Notes: generated from the sequence alone by a model not told the origin. A stretch of DNA of 16,448 nucleotides from Victivallis vadensis (GCA_020718525.1 DYRX01000054.1:1-16448), one strand, 5' to 3'; counted from the first letter of the stretch, positions 1 to 6,953 are shown. Numbers and translations are program-made.

Positions 1-19
1 TGTCGTAAAACATTTCCCA

Positions 20-42
20 CAGGAATCAGCGACTGATTCCTG
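20..42 (-). terminator. Hairpin downstream of the glycanase operon, possible terminator
   Basis: Bases 20-29 and 33-42 are perfect 10-base complementary arms separated by CGA. The hairpin lies about 60 bases beyond the stop codon of the last operon gene and directly follows the palindromic repeat. No uninterrupted T-run follows the stem on the minus strand, only a short TTTT at about 7-10. Rho-independent termination is therefore possible but not clear. Confidence 0.35.
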
Positions 43-103
43 ATATAGTTTTTCATGGAAAATAAATTCACAATTTGAATTTATTAAAATGAAAAACTAT
101 ATC
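37..103. repeat. Palindromic AT-rich repeat element, left copy
   Basis: Bases 42-56 and 89-103 form a perfect 15-base inverted repeat. Inside it, 61-70 and 76-85 form a perfect 10-base inverted repeat around a 5-base loop (CAATT), so the element folds as one long hairpin with a small internal bulge. The block 37-101 recurs in inverted orientation at 16330-16393, with 66-101 identical over 36 bases. Its boundary touches the stop codon (102-104) of the lipoprotein hydrolase gene, so the hairpin sits at the very 3' end of the glycanase operon mRNA and could act as terminator or 3' stabiliser. No transposase is present; it resembles a REP- or MITE-like dispersed repeat. Confidence 0.85.
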
Positions 104-2087
104 ATTCAACTGTCATGCTTATCAGTTCGAATTCACCTTTGATCCCGGTACCTGGAAAAGATATGAGCATTTCGTCTATTGCCCCAGTGTTGACAAGCAT
201 GTTTCCTCTCTGGTTGCCGTAGTGCAGGTTTGGAGCGAAATCTGAGAGACGGAATATCCGTTCCTCAATTTCTCCGCTTCCAGTCTCTGCGCCCCAGGAA
301 GAATAAGATTCTCCGTCGGCATCATTTTCCCCCTGATAGACTTGCGCGCCGGGAGCGGCATGTCCCGACTCATGGACTCCTATCCTGAATTTGACAGACT
401 TGTCGGATTTGAATCTTATTCTGATCTGCCTGGCTCCAGAAAGATTGGCGGATCCGTCCTTGTTGAGCGCAAGATTTTTCCCGGGCTTGAATGAAATTCC
501 TGCGCCCCAGCCGTTTTCCGTGTCTATAATGAAAGAATTGCGGCCGGGGTCTTTTTCCATTTTGTAGGGGACTGATTTGTCGCCCCAGATTGCGCAAGGA
601 CTTGCGGAGTCGGCAAAAAGAATTGGAGCAGACAGAGGCTTCTCGCTTTCCGCAAGCTTTACGGGTTTGAAATCTGCCAGGATTTCAAGCGGATAAATTT
701 GTTTTTCACGAGATCCTTGCAGATGCAGTTTGCTGGCTTCCGCATTTACTTTCTTTGCGGCTGAGACAAGTTCCGAATATGGCTTGTCGTGTATGTCCAC
801 AAGTCCGTAGTTGGAGTCTTCTCCATCGTAACTGCGACCTTCAGGGGACTGATCATAGTATTGGAACCAGTCGTAGGCGACAACAAAAGGAAGGCTGACC
901 GCATGCGATACATATTTTTCGTATGCGTCTGCGCGTTCTTTCTGGGTTTTCACGAGGACTTCAGCACCTTTTTTGTTGGGGCATCCGGACGAATTTTCCG
1001 TCGCCCTCCATGAGAACTCGGAAATCCAAACTGCTTTTCCGGTCAGTTCAAAGATCGCACCAGTCAGATTCTCGTCAAAAGAGCCGTCCTTCCTGTAAAG
1101 ATTTATGCTGACAATGTCTGAATGCCTTCCGCAGGCTTCAAGAACTGGGCGTGGCGGTCTGCCAGCAAAACGGCATCCGAGAACGAGGTGATTCGGAGCA
1201 TTTTTCCGAACGTCATCTTCACAGAGGGAAAAATATTTTTCAGCGACTATCCCCGCCCACTCCGAGGCGGCGAGAACTGATTCTCCTGCAAGAGGACGGA
1301 TCTTCACATGTGACGCAAGTTCTTCGAAAGAAGGCGCTTGGACATCCCAGACCTCCTTGAATTTTGCAAAATCCGATTTGTAATAGGACTTTAAAAATTC
1401 GCAGAGCCTCTTTTTTCCGGGATCTCCCTCGGGCAGTTCCATGTATCTTGCAACGAGGCTCGCATCATTTCCTGTGGGCCATCCGCACTCTCCGTACCAC
1501 GGAAGCTCGTTGTTGATGAAAAAGCCAATTAGACTCTTATTCCTGGCAAATGGCACCACCTCTTTAAGCCCTGTTTCAGCAATTTTCGCGGCATATCCAT
1601 CTGAGAACACGTCAACAAGCCGCATGTCCTTGTCGGAACGGTATCCGCCATACCAGACGACTTTTGTGTGAAAAAGTCCGCTGTCTGACATGCAGAGATC
1701 ATCGTCGCTCCAGGCAGCAATCACGTTGAAATTCCATTCCTTGAGTCTGGAAACCGCCTCGTCAATCCACTTCTTTTTGTCTCCTCCGCATTGCGCCAGG
1801 GCGTCATATTTTCTGGATCCCGGCTTTGCCGCCCAGTCCAAAGGCTGGACGCATGAGACGCCAGAGCCTAGCATTGCGCCATTAGGACCTGCAAGCCAAA
1901 AACACCCGGATTTTTTCATCACGGACACATATTCCGATTTTACAGATTTCAGTTCAGATTCGTCAAACTGCTCAAGGCTCGCGCCGCTTTCGCCAGGTCC
2001 AGGTCTGCAGGAAGAGAAGACCAGGACGGTCAGGAGGAGGAAAGGAATTCTTCCCGACCTTTTTGCTCTTGCAGAGATGCTTTTCAT
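102..2087 (-). CDS. Lipoprotein-type glycoside hydrolase (GH-A clan, agarase/GH42/GH50-like) with C-terminal beta-sandwich domain
   Basis: A 661-residue protein. The N-terminus has basic residues, a hydrophobic stretch (14-25) and a Cys at 27 (VFSSC), an imperfect lipobox that suggests membrane anchoring. Residues ~60-450 look like a (beta/alpha)8 barrel of clan GH-A: N193-E194 in FFINNELPW is the likely acid/base and E357 in WISEFSW the likely nucleophile. Aromatic residues follow near 405-411 (YDWFQYY). Residues ~490-661 are rich in beta strands and resemble a carbohydrate-binding jelly roll. Proteins of this type are often annotated beta-agarase, but neither substrate nor exact GH family can be fixed here; the operon partners point to mannan or a related beta-glycan. 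It is the last gene of the operon, 17 bases after the GH26 gene, with a weak ribosome site (GGAG or AGGG). The stop codon abuts the palindromic repeat. Confidence 0.85.
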   Translation of the reverse strand: MKSISARAKRSGRIPFLLLTVLVFSSCRPGPGESGASLEQFDESELKSVKSEYVSVMKKSGCFWLAGPNGAMLGSGVSCVQPLDWAAKPGSRKYDALAQCGGDKKKWIDEAVSRLKEWNFNVIAAWSDDDLCMSDSGLFHTKVVWYGGYRSDKDMRLVDVFSDGYAAKIAETGLKEVVPFARNKSLIGFFINNELPWYGECGWPTGNDASLVARYMELPEGDPGKKRLCEFLKSYYKSDFAKFKEVWDVQAPSFEELASHVKIRPLAGESVLAASEWAGIVAEKYFSLCEDDVRKNAPNHLVLGCRFAGRPPRPVLEACGRHSDIVSINLYRKDGSFDENLTGAIFELTGKAVWISEFSWRATENSSGCPNKKGAEVLVKTQKERADAYEKYVSHAVSLPFVVAYDWFQYYDQSPEGRSYDGEDSNYGLVDIHDKPYSELVSAAKKVNAEASKLHLQGSREKQIYPLEILADFKPVKLAESEKPLSAPILFADSASPCAIWGDKSVPYKMEKDPGRNSFIIDTENGWGAGISFKPGKNLALNKDGSANLSGARQIRIRFKSDKSVKFRIGVHESGHAAPGAQVYQGENDADGESYSSWGAETGSGEIEERIFRLSDFAPNLHYGNQRGNMLVNTGAIDEMLISFPGTGIKGEFELISMTVE

Positions 2088-2104
2088 CAGCGCCCTAGCT
2101 CCGT

Positions 2105-3271
2105 TCAGTCATTTGTCTTGTTTCCAGAGTCTTTTGATGGATCGGTATATCCGATGAAGTAATTGGACCCGTCGGAAGATTTTGCTTCGAGGGCATTTTT
2201 GTAGTCTGAAAGAATTGCCGGATCTGAAGTGACAGTCCAGTCAACGACCGCCTTGACCTCGTTCTCGAACTTCTTATGGTTGAACCAGTTGATAGCCTTG
2301 AGCTTTGGAAAGCGCTTGTCAATAGCCGGAGACTCCGCATTGCTTTCGCCTACATGGTAAATCTGACCGATCCATGCGCATTTGATCTCCTTCTCGCCTG
2401 CCCCGTCCTTCCTTTCAGTGTTGAAAAGGGCGGAAGTTTCCGGGATCATCATGGGCTTTCGTAGTTCAGGATTTGCGCAGAACATCGCGTAGAAGTCGGG
2501 GACAGGATCCCCTTCATATTTTTCACCCGTGATAGCATTGGCAAACTCGTTGGGCTTGACCGGCTCGTTTTCGCCCCATGGATAGGAGTGTCCCCAGTGG
2601 TAGATCGTCATACCTACCCAGTCAACGGCGGCATCTCCGGGATAATAGGGTGAATACATGTCGTCGCTCATGCTCAGCTTGCCGTCCTTGTCGGTGTCGA
2701 GAATTTCGAAATTATTCGAGCCTGCCTTGCACTCCCACTTGCCCCCGCCGTATGGATAGCCGGAGCCGCTGTTCGGTGCCCAGAGCATTGCTCCCTTTGG
2801 ACATTCCTTGTGGACAGCATCAGCCATGACACGGAATTTTTCCACATATTCTTTTGGCGCCTGGCCCCAGGGATACCAGGATCCATTCATTTCGTGTGCG
2901 AATCTGACGACGAAGGGCCAGTTCATCTTCGAGCACAAATCTGCGAATTTCGCAGAGTTCTTTTCCGTGACGCTTTCGAGCCCCTCGAAAGGCTCCAGCG
3001 TGATCAAGGCTATTGCGCCTGCATCTTTGCATTTTCCGAAAAAGGATTTCAGCCTGTTCTCGTCCTTGATAGGGAAATGGAAGAAGTCAACGAAGATCGC
3101 ATGACGGAAGCCTGTAAGCTTGTTGAATTTGTACGGGGGCATTTCGCCAAGATTCAGATTTGCGCCAGCGTAGCAGTGCCCGTCCGCAGGTTCGAGCCTG
3201 GCCAGCTCTCCGCCGAGAGCGGATCCAAGTAAAGCCGCTTGAAGCAATGCCGTCAAATAAATGCGTCTCAT
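2105..3271 (-). CDS. Secreted GH26 family glycoside hydrolase (probable beta-mannanase)
   Basis: A 388-residue protein with a signal peptide (MRRIYLTALLQAALLGSALG, likely cut after residue 20). The body is a GH26 barrel: RFAHEMNGSWYPWG at 123-136 holds the acid/base E127, and MIPETSAL at 275-282 holds the nucleophile E278. The W-Y-W run after E127 and WAPNS at 164-168 are typical of the family, whose usual activity is endo-1,4-beta-mannanase; some members act on beta-1,3-xylan or mixed glucans. Residues 192-203 (DTDKDGKLSMSD) form a textbook EF-hand calcium loop inserted in the barrel. The start has GGAGA eight to nine bases upstream. It lies 34 bases after the small secreted protein and 17 before the lipoprotein hydrolase. 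It probably acts in the periplasm or outside the cell. Confidence 0.9.
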   Translation of the reverse strand: MRRIYLTALLQAALLGSALGGELARLEPADGHCYAGANLNLGEMPPYKFNKLTGFRHAIFVDFFHFPIKDENRLKSFFGKCKDAGAIALITLEPFEGLESVTEKNSAKFADLCSKMNWPFVVRFAHEMNGSWYPWGQAPKEYVEKFRVMADAVHKECPKGAMLWAPNSGSGYPYGGGKWECKAGSNNFEILDTDKDGKLSMSDDMYSPYYPGDAAVDWVGMTIYHWGHSYPWGENEPVKPNEFANAITGEKYEGDPVPDFYAMFCANPELRKPMMIPETSALFNTERKDGAGEKEIKCAWIGQIYHVGESNAESPAIDKRFPKLKAINWFNHKKFENEVKAVVDWTVTSDPAILSDYKNALEAKSSDGSNYFIGYTDPSKDSGNKTND

Positions 3272-3305
3272 TGATCTCTCTCCGTTTTATTCAGAGCGGT
3301 TTTTA

Positions 3306-3833
3306 TTATTTCAGAATTTTGACGTTGTCAACGAGGACTTTGCCCTTTTTGTCCGAGTTGAAGACCAGGACAATCTGGTTCCATCCGGAATTCTTGTGGG
3401 CGCTGCTGTCCAGCTCGAAGACGAGCGTCTGCCACTTGTCCCCCTTCTTGACTTCCTTTTCTGCGAGCGGGTCCCATTCCTTTGCCGAGGACTGCAGGAC
3501 AGGTTGGAGCTTGATCCATTCGAAGTCGTTTCCGGGATTCACGTCAACGCTTATTTTTTTGGCTCCGTCGAGAAAGATATTTTTCACGACTATGGCTGGA
3601 CACCATCCGCCGGGTGTTCCGACTTCTAGCCTTGTCTCTTTTTCATTTTCAGTCTTGAGAGTCAGAGTCACTAAATCTTTTTTGTCGGGATGTGCCTCCC
3701 AGAAACCGAGGCTTTTGTCGTTCCAGTCCCAGGACTGGGGTGCTGGAGACGGGAGGGGACTTTCCGCCGAAACGATCAATGGCACTGCCGAGACCATGAG
3801 CGACGCGATCAGCTTCACTGCGAGAGTTTTCAT
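3306..3833 (-). CDS. Small secreted carbohydrate-binding-like beta-sandwich protein
   Basis: A 175-residue protein with a clear signal peptide (cleavage likely after VSA, residue 23). The mature part of about 150 residues is predicted mostly beta strand and ends KGKVLVDNVKILK, the 'interaction then DNV' ending common in CBM4/9/11-like jelly rolls. Trp residues (about W36, W38, W46, W78) could form a sugar-binding face. No catalytic domain is attached, so it would be a free-standing binding module or lectin-like protein. AGGAG lies 6 bases before the ATG. It sits between two GH26 genes, which supports a role in binding the same glycan. Family membership is inferred from fold-like pattern only. 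Confidence 0.72.
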   Translation of the reverse strand: MKTLAVKLIASLMVSAVPLIVSAESPLPSPAPQSWDWNDKSLGFWEAHPDKKDLVTLTLKTENEKETRLEVGTPGGWCPAIVVKNIFLDGAKKISVDVNPGNDFEWIKLQPVLQSSAKEWDPLAEKEVKKGDKWQTLVFELDSSAHKNSGWNQIVLVFNSDKKGKVLVDNVKILK

Positions 3834-3853
3834 TTTATTCTCCTATTTTGTTC

Positions 3854-3868
3854 TTGCATTCTATGCAA
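3854..3868. promoter_or_regulatory. Operator-like palindrome TTGCAT-TCT-ATGCAA, possible internal operator/promoter
   Basis: A perfect 6-base inverted repeat with a 3-base centre lies in the 51-base gap before the small secreted protein gene. It shares TTGCA/TGCAA half-sites with the operator region at 5682-5703. On the minus strand a TTGAAT (3888-3883) and a TAGAAT (3863-3858) are 19 bases apart, and the TAGAAT lies inside the palindrome, so a repressible internal promoter is conceivable. The spacing is poor and the half-site geometry differs from the main operator, so confidence is limited. Confidence 0.4.
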
Positions 3869-3884
3869 AATAGCGTTGCCGTAT

Positions 3885-4835
3885 TCAAAGGAGGATGTCC
3901 TTTATGGTTTTGAATGCGTCAAGGGATGCACTGCTAGAGTCAATTCTCCAGTCAAGCTCTTTCTTCACGTTGAACCAGCAAAGCCAGTCAATACGCTCGT
4001 AGGCGGGAGAAGAGAGGGCTTCAAATGCGTTTCTTATCCAGGACGCCTTGTCGGGGAGTGGGGCGTGTGGAGCAGAATATTCTCCTGTCGCAGTTTCTGC
4101 GATCATGAAACGCATTTCAGGGGGCGAGATCTCGACGCACTGCGCGTAGATTTCTGCAAAGCATGCGTCGAAGCTCAGCAGGGGCTGTTCTACTTCCATG
4201 AAGGGGAAAAAATTGTAGCCGTCAATTCCGATCATATCTACGCAATCTCCCCCAGGCCAATAATTTCTGATATGGTTCCATCCACCGCTGTCCGGTGTTC
4301 CCCCGCATATTGCGTTGGGGCTCCAGATCCATTTCACGTTCGTTGCGCCTTCATTCTTAAATATGCCGACAACGTGCTTCCATGCCTTTGCCGCAAGATT
4401 AGCGTTCCTCGAATTTTTAAGCCCTGACCATCCATACCAGGTACCATTGAATTCGTGCAAAAACCTGATGAATATCTCTGTTCCGCATTTTTTTGCGGAT
4501 TTGGCATAGGATGAGACATACCAGTCGTATTTGCCTGAGACGACATCTTCAAGTGGAATTGACTCCTCGCATGGATTTCCTTTTGGCAGACAAAGCTCCC
4601 AGACTAAATGGGGTATGAGATTTCTGCGTTTCGCCAGCTCTACGGCGGAGCTTGGGAAATTCGAGCCGGCATCATGCCTGTACCAAGTTGGATACCACAT
4701 CACGCTAGAAAGGGGGACGGCCGCCTTCGCCTCGAAATCCAGGACATCCCTTAGTCCGATGGTCTCAAGAATCTTTTCGCCCTTTATATTGTCGGCATCG
4801 CAGTATGCGCCAAGTCTAAGTCTTTTCTTGCTCAT
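3885..4835 (-). CDS. GH26-family glycoside hydrolase, no signal peptide
   Basis: A 316-residue GH26-type barrel. IRFLHEFNGTWYGW at 123-136 carries the acid/base E128 and MIAETATG at 244-251 the nucleophile E247. WSPNA at 171-175 is the usual family motif. I chose the ATG at 4835 because it overlaps the pilin stop as ATGA, and MSKKRLRLGAY leads straight into the first barrel strand; an upstream in-frame extension would run through the pilin gene. There is no signal peptide or membrane segment, unlike the exported GH26 encoded further down the same operon, so this enzyme may be cytoplasmic and act on imported oligosaccharides. The two GH26 proteins are clearly divergent and not a recent duplication. 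Exact specificity cannot be told; beta-mannosidic linkages are the best guess. Confidence 0.88.
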   Translation of the reverse strand: MSKKRLRLGAYCDADNIKGEKILETIGLRDVLDFEAKAAVPLSSVMWYPTWYRHDAGSNFPSSAVELAKRRNLIPHLVWELCLPKGNPCEESIPLEDVVSGKYDWYVSSYAKSAKKCGTEIFIRFLHEFNGTWYGWSGLKNSRNANLAAKAWKHVVGIFKNEGATNVKWIWSPNAICGGTPDSGGWNHIRNYWPGGDCVDMIGIDGYNFFPFMEVEQPLLSFDACFAEIYAQCVEISPPEMRFMIAETATGEYSAPHAPLPDKASWIRNAFEALSSPAYERIDWLCWFNVKKELDWRIDSSSASLDAFKTIKDILL

Positions 4836-5647
4836 TCCGCCCAGTTCCCCCCTCCGGCACTGAAACGCAGGACAATATTCCTGTATTTGAGCTGGTAAAT
4901 ACGTATTCCGCCGACGTGTCCGTCCACAAAAAGAAAATTTCCAGTCTTGTTGTCGGAATGTCTCCAGCGGATCCATCCCATATTGGCGGCACTCCCGTCG
5001 TTTTTGTCTTCATTGTGGGATGCCCAGTCGCCAGCGGCGGCATTGTCGGCTTGAGACATGAGAATCGCTGGCCACCACGGATCGGCGAACTGAAGCCAGC
5101 CATTTGATCCGCCCTGATAAAGGTTCGATGTCGCGTAGCCTGTTCCAACTTGGCAACCTTCCCCGGAAAGAACAATGTTCGCTGGACGTCTTATCTGATT
5201 GCCTCCAAAAAGCAGAGGCACAAGAGTCGGACTGGCCTTGATGTCAGGCATTATTCTGGTGTGTACAGAATAGGTGAGCGCATTTACAGAGTCGGTTCTG
5301 TCAATTCCTGACGGGCATTTCATGACCATTGATTGTTTCGCATTTTCGAGATATGACTCGCCGGAGGATTTGTTGATGTAGGAATTCAGGAGCAGAGTCC
5401 AGTCGCTTGTGTATCCGGCCCCTGTTCCCGTAGCGCATGGCGGATAATAGGTATAGTCGTATCCGTAGAGAGATATCGCAGTTCCTATCTGCTTGAGGTT
5501 GTTCGAGCAATAAATGCTTCTCGCCTGCTCCCTCGCGTTTTTGAGGGCCGGAAGGAGAAGTCCTGCCAATATCGCAATTATGGCAATCACAACGAGAAGC
5601 TCGATCAGAGTGAAACTGGGGCGACCTGTCATTCCGCGCGTTCTCAT
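4832..5647 (-). CDS. Type II secretion/prepilin-like protein (pseudopilin) heading the glycanase operon
   Basis: A 271-residue protein with a prepilin N-terminus: a short basic leader (MRTRGMTGRPS), then FTLIEL with the key Glu at +5 and a hydrophobic helix of about 20 residues. The residue before the cleavage site is Ser rather than the usual Gly. SNNLKQIG follows the helix, and the C-terminus has RHSDNKTGNFLFVDGHVG, a variant of the H-X9-DG motif with 11 intervening residues. This architecture is very abundant in Lentisphaerota and related PVC bacteria. I place the start at the ATG at 5647, 3 bases after AGGAGG (5656-5651); an upstream in-frame TTG at 5686 lies inside the operator. It is first in the operon and translationally coupled to the GH26 gene. 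Its role is unknown: surface or periplasmic scaffold, or secretion-related. Confidence 0.88.
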   Translation of the reverse strand: MRTRGMTGRPSFTLIELLVVIAIIAILAGLLLPALKNAREQARSIYCSNNLKQIGTAISLYGYDYTYYPPCATGTGAGYTSDWTLLLNSYINKSSGESYLENAKQSMVMKCPSGIDRTDSVNALTYSVHTRIMPDIKASPTLVPLLFGGNQIRRPANIVLSGEGCQVGTGYATSNLYQGGSNGWLQFADPWWPAILMSQADNAAAGDWASHNEDKNDGSAANMGWIRWRHSDNKTGNFLFVDGHVGGIRIYQLKYRNIVLRFSAGGGNWAE

Positions 5648-5674
5648 TTTCCTCCTTTTCCGTTTGCCTCCCCA

Positions 5675-5703
5675 ATTATAATGCAATCGGTTGCAATATG
5701 CAA
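5675..5703 (-). promoter_or_regulatory. Promoter of the pseudopilin-glycanase operon
   Basis: On the minus strand a perfect TATAAT (5680-5675) lies 17 bases from TTGCAT (5703-5698, TTG matching the -35 consensus). The -35 box is weak, but upstream lies a run of A and T tracts (5715-5733) that could serve as an UP element. The start codon at 5647 would give a short leader of about 20 bases that holds AGGAGG. The spacer contains the LacI-type operator. Confidence 0.65.
5682..5695. promoter_or_regulatory. LacI-family operator TGCAATCGGTTGCA
   Basis: A 14-base near-perfect palindrome (one mismatched pair) with a central CG, matching the general LacI/GalR operator form TGnAAnCGnTTnCA. It fills the spacer between the -35 and -10 boxes of the operon promoter, a position that blocks RNA polymerase. 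The adjacent divergent gene is a LacI-family repressor. A further half-site makes an overlapping palindrome TTGCA-ATA-TGCAA at 5691-5703 across the -35 box, giving three half-sites in 22 bases. Confidence 0.75.
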
Positions 5704-5748
5704 GCCCCCTTCTTAAAAAATATTGTTTTTTTTATAGTCTTGCTCTGT

Positions 5749-5777
5749 TTGACAATATGCCTTTTGGAACATAGTGT
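5749..5777 (+). promoter_or_regulatory. Probable promoter of the LacI-family regulator gene
   Basis: A perfect TTGACA at 5749-5754 is followed after 17 bases by TAGTGT (5772-5777), a poor -10 match. It diverges from the glycanase promoter; the two -35 boxes are about 45 bases apart, so a repressor bound at 5682-5703 might also affect this promoter. Confidence 0.45.
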
Positions 5778-5821
5778 AGATGTTTCTGCTTGTATTTTCT
5801 TTTTTTTGGGAGCCAGCGCAT

Positions 5822-6847
5822 ATGTCCCGTAACGTGACACTTCAGAGTCTAGCCGACGAGCTCGGGATTTCCAAATCAACCGTGTCGAGGGCTTTTGGAA
5901 GACCAGAACTCCTTGATGATGAGACCGTTAAAACAATCTGCGAGCTTGCTAAAAAGCGCGAGTACCGCCCGAATATAAGTGCGAAGAATCTTGCCGTCGG
6001 GAAGTCGGGGCTTTTCGCGCTGCTTCTGCCGGAGCTGAACTATATCTTGGGCGATTTTTTGAGCAAGATTCTCTACGGGATAGAACTGGAGCTTGACGCG
6101 GCACGATCCTCGATAGTCCTTTCCAGCTACGGAAAAGAGGGAGGAGCAAAAAGCATTTTTTCAACCGTCCTTGCGAGGGCTGACATAGAGGGGGCATTTG
6201 TTTTTGCAAAATCGTTGACCCCTGAAAATCTGCGGGAGCTTTCCAAGCCTCCACTTCCATGCGTTCTGCTCGATTTGAAGAATGATTCCATCCCTTGCGT
6301 CTACACCGACAATTTCAAAGTCGGCTATGCGATGGCGGAGACGCTCCTTGCGAGCGGGCACCGCAAGATCGCAATCATGCCTGGGGAGTCCGAATGGGCG
6401 AATGCCGATGAAAGGACGTGCGGCATGCTGGCATGTCTAAAAGAGCATTCCGCAAAGCCTCCAAGAGATTTCATATTGCCATGCAGGTTCAACTATGGTT
6501 TTCTGGATGCGAAAAGCAGATTTGAGGACTTTGCCAAATCTTTTGGGAAAACAAGGCTGCCGACAGCGCTGATTGCTGGCAACGACGACATTGCGGCCGG
6601 CGTTTACAGGGCGGCAGAGGAGCTTTGCATAAAAATTCCTGGAGACATTTCGGTGATAGCCTGCGACAACAACTTCTTCTGCGACTATCTTTCGCCGCCT
6701 TTGACGAGCATTGACCAGAACGGATGTGAAATCGGTGTGAAGGCGGCGCAGATGCTCCTTGGCAAAATTCCAAAAATTTCCTGCCCATGCGCGCATACGC
6801 TGATAAGCAGAAAAAGCATAGCCACGCTTGCAAGCCACCCTTCGTGA
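5822..6847 (+). CDS. LacI/GalR-family transcriptional regulator
   Basis: A 341-residue protein of usual LacI-family length. Residues 5-24 (VTLQSLADELGISKSTVSRA) are the helix-turn-helix, and 50-63 contain the hinge with AKNLAVGKS, where L57 matches the Leu that wedges into the central CpG of LacI operators. The rest is a periplasmic-binding-protein-like sensor: FALLLPEL near 65-72, GHRKIAIMPG in the middle, IAGNDDIAAGVYRA and GDISVIACDNN toward the end. The ATG at 5822 was chosen because GGGAG lies 9 bases upstream and the HTH then begins at residue 5; an ATG at 5780 would add 14 unusual residues. It is divergent from the glycanase operon and is its most likely repressor, released by a sugar from the degraded glycan. 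The ligand is not identifiable. Confidence 0.93.
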   Translation: MSRNVTLQSLADELGISKSTVSRAFGRPELLDDETVKTICELAKKREYRPNISAKNLAVGKSGLFALLLPELNYILGDFLSKILYGIELELDAARSSIVLSSYGKEGGAKSIFSTVLARADIEGAFVFAKSLTPENLRELSKPPLPCVLLDLKNDSIPCVYTDNFKVGYAMAETLLASGHRKIAIMPGESEWANADERTCGMLACLKEHSAKPPRDFILPCRFNYGFLDAKSRFEDFAKSFGKTRLPTALIAGNDDIAAGVYRAAEELCIKIPGDISVIACDNNFFCDYLSPPLTSIDQNGCEIGVKAAQMLLGKIPKISCPCAHTLISRKSIATLASHPS

Positions 6848-6924
6848 CGCATTGACTGCCATATACGATTCTTCTTCTTTGGAATATCTGCATCTGGAAA
6901 AATCACTCAGAAGAATTAGATTAC

Positions 6925-6953
6925 TTGAGATGCAATTAGAAAATCAGTATACT
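6925..6953 (+). promoter_or_regulatory. Promoter of the CHAD-ParA operon
   Basis: TTGAGA (6925-6930) and TATACT (6948-6953) are separated by exactly 17 bases, each with one mismatch to the sigma-70 consensus. Transcription would start near 6960, about 28 bases before the ATG at 6988. It lies in the 140-base gap after the regulator gene, so the pair is probably transcribed independently of the regulator. Confidence 0.7.

Noticed and set aside
3160..3873. Long plus-strand ORF (237 aa) opposite the GH26 and binding-module genes
   Set aside because: Antisense shadow of genes with signal peptides and recognisable domains; no domain or ribosome site of its own.
3690..4427. Plus-strand ORF of 245 aa opposite the second GH26 gene
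   Set aside because: Antisense to a gene with intact GH26 catalytic motifs; composition rich in Cys and Arg as in shadow frames.
4836..4976. N-terminal extension of the signal-less GH26 gene to 4976
   Set aside because: The extra 47 residues are unlike a GH26 N-terminus and lie wholly within the pilin coding sequence; the ATGA start at 4835 explains the data better.
5648..5686. TTG-started extension of the pseudopilin
   Set aside because: It would place the start codon inside the operator and upstream of the likely transcription start; the ATG at 5647 follows AGGAGG.
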